From: Celoporthe dispersa
Lineage: Eukaryota > Ascomycota > Sordariomycetes > Diaporthales > Cryphonectriaceae
Reading direction: 5' to 3'
Assembly (NCBI GenBank): GCA_016584495.1
Contig: WAID01000005.1
Location: forward strand, 2,637,436-2,701,435
Length of the DNA stretch: 64,000 bases
Made by a program: the position numbers and the translations under genes. Positions within the stretch are counted from its first letter, which is position 1, and each line of letters starts with the position of its first letter. Below, one piece after another: positions 42,457 through 52,141 of the stretch. Under the pieces are notes generated by a model. The model ran no database searches, was not told the DNA's origin, and saw only the letters and a list, made by a program, of their open reading frames with translations.

Positions 42457-42791
42457 CTGGCAACTCTTTAAATAATAGTCACGAGCATTGTATGTATGTC
42501 CTCCCAAATCATCGCAAAATCAATAGGCTATGCTATGCAAATGTCGCATCCTTTACCCAGCTAGTCTATATTCTTCTCGCCCCTCAGTCGAACTTCATTA
42601 GCAAGTCTATGTACTTATCCTTGTCCATGCCGTCGTCTTTATCTTCATCAGTGACAATAGTGCTCGCAGCTTTGTTGTCTCTCTTGATGGCATCCTTGTC
42701 GCCTCCCTTCTCCTTCGTGATGGCTGCATTATCAGCATCGTCATTCTCTAGGCTTGCAACGCTCGCAGTCCTCTTCTTGGCTATGGCCTTG

Positions 42792-43235
42792 TGTAATGAG
42801 CACTGCAGTAATCCGAAGATTCCTAAGTATTGATTGGGTTTATGCTAGCAAGAAAAATATCAAAAAGCGTTGAGTCTTTGAATATGGAACTGTGCGAGTC
42901 TTAATAAGCGATGCAAGTATTCATTGCCTTTAGGGCTATTCAATATATAAGACTGAATACTTAGATTGACGACTGAAAAGCTATATACTGAATCTATCTG
43001 TTGGTAATAAGTATATCCTTATATATCTAGCTCTTCAGTTTGATAGATATAATAGATATCTATTCTATCTATTACTAATAGATGTGATAAATATTTATTT
43101 TATCTATTAGTAATCCTAACTCTGGATTATGTAATCCTTTTTCTCTGCTGCTTTTGTATCTGGATTCTGCTAGTTTTCCATACCCTGCTATTAGGCTACT
43201 TTATTCGTAATCTGTATATTGGATAGGTTATAATA
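42792..43235 (-). repeat. Inner element LTR, left copy
   Basis: 444 bp, co-linear with 45027-45470. Solo relatives lie at 27895-28110 and 38629-38990. Confidence 0.92.
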
Positions 43236-43423
43236 TCATCTCCTTTCTATCGATCGTTATCTCTAATAATCTTTCGTAAATAATCCCTGTTTTTCTGGCG
43301 TATTGTTATGCTTTCCTAATCGAGATATCGCATAGAGTTATTGTTTCTCGTATATTAAAATCTCATTCTTCTTGCTAGGCTTCTATTCTTGCTGCCATTA
43401 TATCTTGTGGCTCTCTTTCCTCT

Positions 43424-43933
43424 ATGCCTTATTTCTATTGCAAGGATTATAGGCTAAGCGCCAAATGTCGCATTGATAATTTCTCTTCTTGTTGTTGCAT
43501 CTGTATTCGCTTAAACTTGTCTAATTGTAATTACTATAGGCTTTCCCCTAAGCAGCTTAATTGGATTACTGCCAAGTATTGCTGCTTGGAAAAGGAGTTG
43601 GAAATAGTTAAGGAGGAGGCTGCTATCTTGAATGCGAAGATTCTTTGTCTGCGAAAATAGAAGAAATTGTAATACGAGAAGATAATGCGGGCAGTTTATC
43701 GCGGCATTGATAATTTGGAAGAGTTGGAATGTATAGAGCGGGAGGAGGCTGAGTGTTGGGCGGCTGAAGTATGCGGTGCATTGCAGATATATTACGAGGG
43801 ATGCTCTCTCTTCGAAGAAGAAAGAGAAACGATATCTATCCTAGATATATATATAGTTGTCAGGAGCTGCGGGAGAATACAAAGTGAATTCACCATGCAT
43901 TCCATGGTGAATGCACCACGCATTCTCTGGTGA
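43424..43933 (+). pseudogene. Small Cys/coiled-coil ORF pair inside the inner element
   Basis: Two short frames (43424-43660 and 43685-43933) are nearly continuous across a TAG. They read as a cysteine-containing N-terminal part (CKDYRLSAKCRIDNFSSCCC, then CIRLNLSNCNYYRLS) followed by a coiled coil (YCCLEKELEIVKEEAAILNA; DNLEELECIEREEAECWAAE). The layout resembles short zinc-knuckle/coiled-coil proteins often found next to fungal retroelements. Opposite in direction to the Gag relic, so it may be captured host DNA. Confidence 0.5.
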
Positions 43934-44090
43934 ATTCACTATACATTCCATAGTGAATGCACCATGCATTCGCTAGTGAATTCACTATACATTCCATGGT
44001 GAATTCACCATACATTCACTGGTGAATTCACCACGCATTCAGTGGTGAATTCACCATACATCCTATGGTGAATGCACCACCAAGTGATGG
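43884..44090. repeat. 23-bp minisatellite built on a palindrome, about nine units
   Basis: Unit GTGAATTCACCATGCATTCC plus ATG, repeated about nine times with small changes. GTGAATTCAC is itself a perfect palindrome and CCATG/CATGG arms pair across units, so the array can fold into hairpins. It lies between the Cys/coiled-coil frames and the Gag relic. Confidence 0.9.
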
Positions 44091-44329
44091 TGAATGATGC
44101 GAGTGCATCAATTCTCTATTGCTTCTGCGGATATTGCGATTGGTGGCGTCGAGTTCTATAGATCTAGCATGAGTACTGTCGCTTTGGAAAGTGCTGTATA
44201 GTTTCTTCTAATATTAGAGTTTCTTGCTCGAATTGGCTAGGATTTTCCAAGTCTAGTTTTCTCCTTTCTTAGATTTCTCTATCTATCGTTTATATAAGCG
44301 GTTGTCGATGCGGATTGCCTGATTCGAGA

Positions 44330-44780
44330 ATATTGCAAAGTCTTTTAGCTAATCCTATTTGGAGATTTCATTCTTGATTTCGTCTTTAAGTCTCTTATAA
44401 TAATATTCTATAAAGTTTTTGTCTTTCTATAGAAGCTATACTGAGAGCTGTTTGAATCTAATTATATAAGCTAAGGCTGATTTAGTCTGCTTTAGATTTA
44501 TGAATTATTGAGCTGTAGTGTATTCTTCATTTGGATTATTAAAGGTTTCTTTGAGAGCTTTCTCGAAATTTACGAAGAAGTCGAATATATCTTTAATATC
44601 TTAATTGTATATGTTGAGGTTATTCTGATGCTCTAAGTAATTGCGTAGAGAAGGTTTATACTAAATGAGGGCGTCTTTTTCGAGGCGAGTTCTAGCGAGA
44701 ATGACTTTTTCATACTTAGAGATGAATTGGGCAGCATGGTATAAGAAGTATGCCTTGCAATAAGTGAGGAATTTGTAAAG
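44330..44780 (-). pseudogene. Ty3/gypsy Gag relic
   Basis: The minus strand reads DIFDFFVNFEKALKETFNNP, then IRFKQLSVQL and NFIEYYYKRLKDEIKNEISK, with stops in between. This order (F..AL...F.NP, L.Q...A..Y...F..L, F..GLKDE.K.E) is that of Ty3/gypsy capsid proteins. AT-rich from RIP. No zinc knuckle or pol follows. Confidence 0.65.
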
Positions 44781-45026
44781 CATCTTCTGCGCTCTGTTAT
44801 ATATGATTGGCTTATCTATCTTATATGCTTTATTTGCTATAGTAGGAATTGGATTATTATTCTATTACTATAAAATGCGAATCTGCTTTTGAAGATTAGC
44901 AATAGCATTGATTATCTATTCATATATAGGCTTGTAAATGGATAAAATGGGCATCTGAGAAGCTATTGTATTCCATATTGCTTAAGAGGGTAATACTAAA
45001 CCTTTCTTAAACAAGAGTCATTAAAA

Positions 45027-45470
45027 TGTAATAAGTATTGTAGTAATCTGAAAATTCCTAAGTACTAATTGGGTTTATACTAGTAAGAAAAATATCAAAA
45101 AGCGTTAAATCTTTGAATATAGAATTATGCAAATCCTAATAAGCAATGCAAATATTTATTGCCTTTGGGACTATTCAATATATAAGACTGAATATTTAGA
45201 TTGACAATTGAAGAGCTATATACTAAATTTATCTATTGGTAATAAGTATATCCTTATATATCTAGCTCTTCAGTTTAATAGATATGATAAATGTCTATCC
45301 TATTTATTACTGATAGATGTGATAGATGTCTATTTCATTTATCCGTAATCCTAACCCTGGGTTATGTAATCCTTCTTCTCTGCCGCTTTTGTATCTGGAT
45401 TCTGCTAGTTTTCCGTGCCCCGCTGTTGGGCTACTTTATTCGTGACCTGCATGTTGGATGGGTCATAACA
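45027..45470 (-). repeat. Inner element LTR, right copy
   Basis: 444 bp, more AT-rich than the left copy in its first half. Followed by the CCTTG target duplication. Confidence 0.92.
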
Positions 45471-46983
45471 CCTTGCTTTTCTTGGCTGATTTAGGCGCGG
45501 GGACATACTTCGGGACGATTTTCTTTACGATGGCTGGCTGGATCCGTTCGATCTTCGTCCAGTTGATGACTGTCTGGATTTGTGTGAGGATCTTAATCCA
45601 GCTTTTGGTGAGCTTATCTGTAGGCCCTCGATAGTCCTATAGCTTGCTGGGGATGCCGACCTTGCTTACTATTGCGATGATCGTAATGATCTCATATAGG
45701 GTTTTCGCAGTCTTAGGGGTGGAGTTCTCTTCGATGATAGACAGACGTAGGTCCCGTATAACGACGTTCGATGAATATTGGGGGTCTCAGGCCTTCAGTT
45801 TGTCAATGATCTCCTCTGCTTGAATTAGCCGGAACAGCTGTAGCGGGATATGGGCGGTGTTCTTTCCAGTATAAACATCTCTTGTCCGCAGAAAGATCTT
45901 AAGTGAACGACGATATGCTGCTGGCATTCGCTTAAATATGCCCTGAGTCTAGTTAGCAAAGTCCTCTCTGTAGGCGGCGAATAGATCTTCGTCGCAGAGA
46001 TTTTGGTTGCAGTAACTAAATAGGATACTGGCCAAATAGGTAACGAGATACTTCTCGTCAGCATTGTTTGCAGGACGCGTAAATCACAAACTAGCATTGA
46101 TATATCTCTTGTATGCCGAGTCTAAGGGAATGGTATCTAGCAGGTCGTCAAGAGGGAAGCTTATTATAAGCTCTTGGGCATTATCATCGTCAGCTATTGT
46201 CTTATAGATATCCAGGCGTGTAAGAAGTCAGGCAAAGGCTATGGACTCAAAGAGCAATAAGTTAGGGCGAGAATCATGGATCTAGGGAGCAGTAAGTTAG
46301 GGCAAGAGTTGTGGATCTAGAGAGCAGTGAGTTCAGATAAGGGTCGTAGATTCAGAGATAAGGAAAGGAGTGAGTAGTATGTCAAGGGTTTATTGAAAGT
46401 CGGAGGGTATATGTGTGAAAAAGAAGACAAAGAAAGAAATCGGGCGTATGTGTATGTGTGTGTGAAGAGGAAGAAAAGGAAGAAGATGAGAATTATGGGA
46501 ATGGAGAAAGGGTTCTTTATTTATCTTCCCCTCAGCTTGCAGGATCGTTTCTACTGTATATGGAGATTGTTCCTTGGTGGTCACTTTTATAGCGCGAGGG
46601 TCGTTCCTTTGGTATGAAGGTCGGTCCTGCAGCAGGCGTCCTCGGCAGTCTATCATAGCAAAGGTCGCTCTTGCTATAGACTGTGGCTTCTATTGTGGAT
46701 TGCAGCAGATGGGGGTTGTTTGTTTGTTTCTTGTGCGTGATGGATGCGTACTTTGAGGATTCTCGACGAATATGCGATGGTCGCAGAGAAAGTCGTGAAG
46801 GCCTCTGATCTTTGCCGATTGTTGCTCAGGGAATCTAGTAACCAGGGAAACCTGAAGATGCGATTCTCGGGATGTAGTGCGCGCGTTGGCAGGCGAGTGT
46901 GCGATCGACGATCGTAGGGAGAGTCTGCTGCTGCGTGCCTCTTTAACCTTGCAGATCTGTGATTGTCTCCAATCACTGATCAG

Positions 46984-47150
46984 TGTTGATTAGTACTCGT
47001 ACGTATGTATATTGTAGAGGGGGTGGTTGATGGTGTTGTATTGCTTGTTGTTGTAAGATGAAGGACTGCTGCTCTGTCTAGGGGGGCCTTGGCCCCCAGC
47101 TAAATGCCTTGCGCACGGGCTAGCAAGCAACGGTGGTCGTTGCTTCCACA
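46984..47150 (-). repeat. Outer element LTR, right copy
   Basis: Same length as the left copy, followed directly by the GAATC target duplication. Confidence 0.93.
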
Positions 47151-47155
47151 GAATC

Positions 47156-47723
47156 AAATGTTATATCTCGAGTACCCAGCGGGCCGCTTGCTCAATTGAG
47201 CGTATCTCGGGCAATCCATTATGTCTTCCACCACACCGGGCGAATCCAGGCTTCTGACAGGCTTATTACGACTGAGTACATGATATATTCTGGTAACAAT
47301 ACTTATGACAGCTGCTGAGATCAAACCAACTCACGGTCTTACTGGGGGTCGTTTCATGATGGGGCTTTTGTTCCAGTGAGGTCATTTTGACCAGTAGCTG
47401 CTTTTCGGCTGCGGCATGAGAACACGTGGATGACCTATGTTATACTTGTTTCACCCCTACTTTGCAAAGAGTCAAGGGCAGGAGCTCCTTACTGATTCGT
47501 GTTACAGATGAGATGGAGCGAGCTGCATGGCACAGGAACATAAGCAGTAATTCGAGGCCGGAAATGGTGGTGTAATCGTAAGCATTTTGTTCTCTTGATT
47601 ATTCATGGATTGCACCGTTTCAACAAGTGTCAAGTTCTCACAAGAGTCCAGACATGGGTCATTTCGATACAGCAGCCGGTGTTTGACTACCATGGTTTCA
47701 TTGTCTATTCACTAGTTCTATGT
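47156..47723. other. Intergenic region
   Basis: No coding frame supported. Ordinary base composition between the retroelement and the Ada-like gene. Confidence 0.35.
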
Positions 47724-48467
47724 CTATATTGGGCTGAATGGCACAAGGCTGTTTTGCTGAAGCCATGAGAGGTCGAATTCTGCCATGTCCAGATTGAACA
47801 GCAAATCTGTAAGCTGTGTCCGATTGAGATCAAGAGGCGCCGTTGTCGTCTGAGCCGTCTGAGGAATGATCGTGGGAAAAGGAAAGGAAGTGGTGGAAGG
47901 TGACAGTAGTTGTTGGCAGACAGCATTGGCGTCAGTGGACGAGGTGACACCCACAACCCCCTGGCTCTCATCTTGGCTTTTTTGGCTATCATATTGCCAA
48001 TGCTTTCGGTCTTCTTGCATCTTAAGAAACCGTTGTGGTGTGGTCCCTGTTAACTTCTTGAAGGTGCGGTGGAAATGCCATTTCGACAATCCCGATCGGG
48101 CTGCCATGTCGCTCAGCGTCGTGGGAGGATGTAGTATAGTCGATTTGTCAGGACCGGAGACACTTTGCGCAGTGAACTGTAACAATAGTTCGCGAACTTT
48201 CTCTATTCCGCCTTCGTAGGGCATATTTCCAGTCTCTTGAGGTTTGCATCGCTTGCAAGGCCGATACCCAGCATCTTGCGCTCGTTTGTGTGTTCCATAG
48301 AACTCGACATTGTCGCGGCGGGCAAGTCGAGCTTTGCAGACAGGTCTACAGTAAATGCGGGTTGACCGGACTGCGTAGACGAAGACACTATCTGCTCTTG
48401 GGTCTCTGGACTGAACAGCAATCCACTTGAGTGTATCACTCGAGTATAATCCAATGGCTTGGTTCAT
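47724..48467 (-). CDS. Ada-type methylphosphotriester-binding / AraC-HTH regulator
   Basis: Intact, single exon, 247 residues from MNQAIGLYSSDTLKWIAVQS. Residues about 10-85 are the Ada N-terminal zinc domain: FVYAVRSTRIYCRPVCKARL has two of the four cysteines, and AGYRPCKRCKPQ the other two. In E. coli Ada the first of these accepts a methyl group from DNA phosphotriesters. Next is one AraC-type helix-turn-helix, TLSDMAARSGLSKWHFHRTF, KKLTGTTPQRFLKMQ. The C terminus is low-complexity with no methylguanine-methyltransferase domain. Such fungal proteins are thought to sense DNA methylation damage and act as transcription factors. It is transcribed away from the flavin-reductase-like gene at 48918; the start ATG at 48467 is the first that keeps the domain complete. 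Confidence 0.88.
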   Translation of the reverse strand: MNQAIGLYSSDTLKWIAVQSRDPRADSVFVYAVRSTRIYCRPVCKARLARRDNVEFYGTHKRAQDAGYRPCKRCKPQETGNMPYEGGIEKVRELLLQFTAQSVSGPDKSTILHPPTTLSDMAARSGLSKWHFHRTFKKLTGTTPQRFLKMQEDRKHWQYDSQKSQDESQGVVGVTSSTDANAVCQQLLSPSTTSFPFPTIIPQTAQTTTAPLDLNRTQLTDLLFNLDMAEFDLSWLQQNSLVPFSPI

Positions 48468-48917
48468 TTTCCGGATATTGTTGGATGATGTGAAAATTTT
48501 TTTTTTCGAGGATCTTACTGAAAACTGCAGGCCTGTCAAGCCCTTAAGATGACAAGTGTCAGCTTGCTCTAGAAGTGGCCAATCAAAGAGTCCGTCTGAC
48601 CGGAACCTCGGAAATACGCTTTCTTCGGCTATTGCATTGCTCTAGATATAACCACTCTTGCACACGGATTGAGATGGGACGTTATTTTAGCTTGCTAGCG
48701 AGGTGATATGGGTCAACTGAAATGACGACAGCTCTGAGTCATTGCAAGAGTAAGGCAAATAATGGCAGCGACGCCCCGCGGAGATGGCTCTCATCGGAAA
48801 CCGCCAAGCTACGGATGCTATGAATATATAAGGCACAAAGATGGCACCTCATCTCGATATTGGAGCAGACATTCAGCGAAATAGTTCAAGTTGCCATTTC
48901 CCCCAACCTTTGACAAG
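48468..48917. promoter_or_regulatory. Divergent promoter of the Ada-like and flavin-reductase-like genes
   Basis: 450 bases between two start codons, with no coding frame. A TATATAA-like box (ATATATAAGG) lies near 48823, about 95 bases upstream of the right-hand ATG. An A/T run near 48498-48510 precedes the left-hand gene. Co-regulation of the pair is plausible. Confidence 0.5.
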
Positions 48918-49664
48918 ATGAGTGCCGCAACCCAGAGCTCCGCAACCCAGAGCCACGGCCTCATTTCCCCAGCAATTCTCTACTGGGGCACACCCGTCGT
49001 TCTCATTTCAACCGAAAATGAGGATGGCAGTACAAATATTGCACCAATATCCTCGGCATGGTGGCTCGGCCATTCTTGCATGCTCGGACTGGGTACCGAA
49101 TCGAAGACAACACAGAATATCTTGCGTACTAAACAATGTGTTCTGAACCTGCCCGACGACAGCATGGTGGGATACATAAACGCACTTGCCGATACTACAG
49201 GATCAGACTTAGTGTCTGCACCCAAACAACTACGAAATTATCGATTCGTCAAGGATAAATGGGCCAAGGCTGGATTACATCCACAAACTTCTGATTTCGT
49301 GAGACCTCAACGAATCATGGAGTGTCAAGTACAGATGGAGTGTGAAATGGTTGACGTCAACCCGCTCGGAAAGGACCTTCCGGACAGAGAAGGCCTTTTA
49401 ATGTCAGTTGAAGTCAGGGTGCTGAGGACACATATACTAGAGGAACTGCGGATGTCTGGTTTCCCAAATCGGGTCGACCCAGACAAGTGGCGTCCAGTGT
49501 TTATGATGTTCCAAGAATTCTACGGGCTTAGACCTGGCAAAGTGGCAGAGAGCGTTCTGGGGCGAATTAGCGAGGAAAAGTACCGAGGTCTTACGAAGAG
49601 CGATGTGAGAAGACTTCCGGGAGAAGAAGACGACAAGCACGTAGAAGATACATACTCGAAGTAG
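48918..49664 (+). CDS. Flavin-reductase-like FMN-binding protein
   Basis: Single exon, intact, 248 residues from MSAATQSSATQSHGL. The split-barrel FMN-binding start reads YWGTPVVLISTENEDGSTNI, APISSAWWLGHSCMLGLG, then KTTQNILRTKQCVLNLPDD, as in flavoredoxin/DIM6-NTAB proteins. A family-typical second half follows (GLHPQTSDFVRPQRIMECQV, MECEMVD, VRVLRTHILEEL). It probably binds FMN and reduces or carries flavin for an unknown partner. It shares a promoter with the Ada-like regulator and lies 1.1 kb before a nitrilase. Ada-like regulators next to flavin-reductase-like genes would fit a response to toxic small molecules, which is inference. Confidence 0.9.
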   Translation: MSAATQSSATQSHGLISPAILYWGTPVVLISTENEDGSTNIAPISSAWWLGHSCMLGLGTESKTTQNILRTKQCVLNLPDDSMVGYINALADTTGSDLVSAPKQLRNYRFVKDKWAKAGLHPQTSDFVRPQRIMECQVQMECEMVDVNPLGKDLPDREGLLMSVEVRVLRTHILEELRMSGFPNRVDPDKWRPVFMMFQEFYGLRPGKVAESVLGRISEEKYRGLTKSDVRRLPGEEDDKHVEDTYSK

Positions 49665-49701
49665 CTACAGGAGGGGAACCACACAGGCAGGGTTAGACTG
49701 A

Positions 49702-50232
49702 TCAATTTATGATTTTTGGCAATGCAGAGTAACCTAGCGCCCCTACCTTCAGGCCATCCGTGCTGCAGACACCTGTGTTGAAGGAGCTGATCATTGGCTT
49801 TTCGCCTCTGCACATGAATGTCTTGGGGGCCCATGTATACCCGTCTTCTGCCGTACGCTCCATAGGAGAAAACAGAATCGCGGAGGGATGGTTCTCCTCA
49901 TGAGCAAGAGTTTCTTCATGAGGTGAGAATCCTCCGGAGACTCATCTAGGACAGGGCGGAGATCTAGGTCCATGAGTGCCCCGGCACAGACGATCTCGTC
50001 CTCCATCTTCGTCGTCGAGTGCCATGCCAAGCCAGACATGATCAGTACCAAGGGATCACACCTTTGATCGATCAGGTCCCTCGTAGTCTGTATCTTCTGC
50101 AAGAGCAGCAATTCGAATCCCGGCGGCAGGTCTATGCTACCTTTTGCTTCATCATGGCTGTAATCTTCTGTATCTCGTCTAGTTCGTCTCGGTACCGAGA
50201 AGCTGGCGAATGCCAGCCCATATTGAAATAGT
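49702..50232 (-). pseudogene. C-terminal relic of a HET-domain protein
   Basis: The minus strand reads, in changing frames, NMGWHSPASRYRDELDEIQK, then LLLQKIQTTRDLIDQRCDPL, VLIMSGLAWHSTTKMEDEIV, CAGALMDLDL, MKKLLLMRRTIPPRFCFLL, and MERTAEDGYTWAPKTFMCRG, ending near 49702. This order (W-S-T-T/S...E-D-E..C...L..D, then ..P....F..G..W.P.TFM) is that found downstream of the HET domain in fungal heterokaryon-incompatibility proteins. The N-terminal HET domain itself is absent. Frame changes near 49865 and 50110 and a stop show it is dead. Confidence 0.65.
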
Positions 50233-50803
50233 TGATAAAGTGAGCAGTATAGATTCGAAATACCCGAAGCGGCAGGCTTTCTGAATTCTCATGAGATTTA
50301 AAGAAGCAGCAGCATTAGAGGCACTGATACGAATCTCACATTAGAGTAGCTTCTGAATCTTTCAAATATGGTCTGACAACTTCCATTGCATATTGGCTCA
50401 AGGTTTTTGTTTTTTTTTCTTCTGAAATTCCTACAGATTGCATTAGGTCTTCAGTTTGACAATGCCCCGATCTATACTCCGTACTTATATTACTAGCTTG
50501 GAAGAGATGCTAAGAATTCAAATTTGCGGAGATAGTAAAAGCGAAATTATTAAATCAAGAGCAAGCAGAAAAAAGCGGGAAGAAATATGAGAAGGGAGAG
50601 GGGGCGGGGTAGGTATTCTGACTCAATCGGCTTACTCTGGCACTAGTACTATCACTGCGGGCTTCAGAACTCCGCAAATTGACTTCTCCAATTTTACTAT
50701 TTATAAGGAGGAGTACGTGGTCGAGCGTCCTGATGAGATATCTGAGGATCGTCTTCTTTTGTGTCTCCCTCTACTGGATCACCCACAGCCTTATTCGCAC
50801 ACC
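50233..50803. other. Intergenic region, nitrilase promoter
   Basis: No coding frame. The 100 bases before the nitrilase ATG include a TATTTATAAGG box near 50698, a plausible TATA element. Confidence 0.4.
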
Positions 50804-52044
50804 ATGGCTAATCAGCATACCGACGATGCCTCCTCTACTACAACTGTCCGTGTAGCAGTCACGCAAGCTGAACCGGTCTGGCTCAACCTCGCAGGTGCAG
50901 TTGCAAAGACTTGTAACCTTATCAAGGAAGCCGCCGAGAACAATGCGCAGCTGGTCGCCTTTCCAGAGTGCTGGATCCCAGGGTACCCGCTATGGATATG
51001 GTTTGTGACCTTCCCTGCCCATGTCTTCCGCATATGAGCCCAAAAAATGTCTGATAAATACATTCCCAACTACTAGGAGTCGCCCTGTAGACTTCGACAT
51101 CAATGTCCAGTATATTAAAAACTCGATGCGCCTGTCGTCTCCCGAGATGGACACAATTCGTGCCTGCGCGCAGAAACACGGAATCGCCGTCTCACTGGGA
51201 TTTTCCGAGAACGATGACGACAGCGTCTACATCGCCCAGGTCCTCATCGGCGGCGATGGCGCAATCAAAGTCCACCGCCGCAAGATGAAACCTACTCACA
51301 TGGAGCGCACTATATTCGGCGACGCGAGCACCGGCAAGCTGTGTCTGGCTAGTGTTGGACAGCTGCCCTTCGCCCGCGTTGGCCAGCTCAGCTGTTGGGA
51401 GCATATTCAACCTCTCCTCAAGTTTAATACGATCTCGCAAAAGGAACAGATTCACGTCGCTGCTTGGCCTAGTCTGACGCCTCACTCGGGATCGGGGCCT
51501 GATCTATGGAGCATGAGTGCGGAGGGTAAGCCTTTTCTTTTACTGCGTCATTGTTGAGAAGCAAGTATAGAAGGATGAGGTGTGAGCGCATAGATAATAA
51601 CGTCTTGCTTTATCAGGTTGCCAATCCCTGGCTCGTACGTATGCCGCCGAGGCGACCGCATTCGTTCTTCATTGCACCGCCGTCCTGACCAGCAAGGCCG
51701 TCACGTCCAACGGCACTGCCGGTAGCCCCTTGATGGGCTGTCCCGGTGGAGGCACCTCGGCCATTTTCGGGCCCGACGGGCGTGCCCTCACCAAGCCACT
51801 CGGCGACAAGGAGGAGGGCATCCTTTATGCGGACCTTGATATGGATGAAATCACGCGGATCAAAATGTTTGCCCATTGTACAGGGCATTACAGCCGCCCA
51901 GATTTGGTATGGCTAGGCACCGACACAAGTGAAAGGGCATTGATTAGACCGGCACCATCTCTCCCGGCCGTACGTGCTGAACCACTGGCGGCTGCCTTGG
52001 AAGGAGATGCGGTCATAGAGGCGCATGGAAACGAGGAGGCCTAG
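50804..52044 (+). CDS. Nitrilase-superfamily enzyme (aliphatic/arylaceto-nitrilase type)
   Basis: Three exons (50804-51000, 51077-51525, 51617-52044) join in phase to give 357 residues. The Glu-Lys-Cys triad is visible: Glu in LVAFPECWIPGYP, Lys in VHRRKMKPTHMER, and Cys in QLSCWEHIQPLLKF. These flanks are those of branch-1 nitrilases, which hydrolyse organic nitriles to acids and ammonia in large spiral oligomers. The remainder (LARTYAAEATAFVLHCTAVL, GPDGRALTKPLGDKEEGILY, ADLD) is complete. It is cytosolic, with no signal peptide. A C-terminal tail of about 40 residues is unconserved, as usual. It lies near flavin-reductase-like and Ada-like genes and may take part in nitrile detoxification. 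Confidence 0.92.
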
Positions 52045-52141
52045 GTTATGATGTTCCAAAAACAGAAGTGATTAGGGTAACGAGTATATTGGCGATTCCT
52101 AGCTGATTCATATAATACCATTCCTGGAATATTATTATTAT

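Larger units (their letters stand above)
42792..45470 (-). mobile_element. Ty3/gypsy-derived LTR element lacking pol, nested
   Basis: 444-bp LTRs (42792-43235, 45027-45470) of equal length, flanked by the 5-bp target duplication CCTTG (42787-42791, 45471-45475). The right-hand copy has many C-to-T type changes (TGTAATGAGCACTGCAG versus TGTAATAAGTATTGTAG), consistent with RIP. Internal 1.8 kb. A purine tract (AGAAAGGAGATGA on the minus strand) abuts 43235, which sets the direction as minus and agrees with a minus-strand Gag relic. No reverse transcriptase or integrase is detectable. Confidence 0.92.
42584..46240 (-). pseudogene. Single ORF of the outer element, interrupted by the inner element
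   Basis: Minus-strand protein-like sequence begins near 46240 (TIADDDNAQELIISFPLDDL) and runs, with a few stops and frame breaks, through ILTQIQTVINWTKIERIQPA and VPAPKSAKKSK at 45480. There the inner element and its CCTTG duplication cut it. Beyond, at 42786, it resumes AIAKKRTASVASLENDDADN and ends KYIDLLMKFD before the stop at 42584-42586. Removing the inner element and one target copy restores the frame. Roughly 300 residues, helical with a charged C-terminal tail. It looks Gag-like in character but matches no Gag family I know. Confidence 0.6.
42290..47150 (-). mobile_element. LTR retroelement without pol, split by a nested element
   Basis: Flanked by 167-bp LTRs (42290-42456 and 46984-47150) starting TGTTG and ending TTCCACA, and by the 5-bp target duplication GAATC (42285-42289, 47151-47155). 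The inner element 42792-45470 sits inside it with its own target duplication, so the original size was about 2.2 kb. The only coding trace is one minus-strand frame without reverse transcriptase, integrase or protease, so it was a non-autonomous (TRIM/LARD-like) element. Its LTRs are much less mutated than those of the inner element, although the inner element must be younger here. Confidence 0.92.

Noticed and set aside
43884..44090. CRISPR-like array
   Set aside because: Units are contiguous with no spacers and the genome is fungal.
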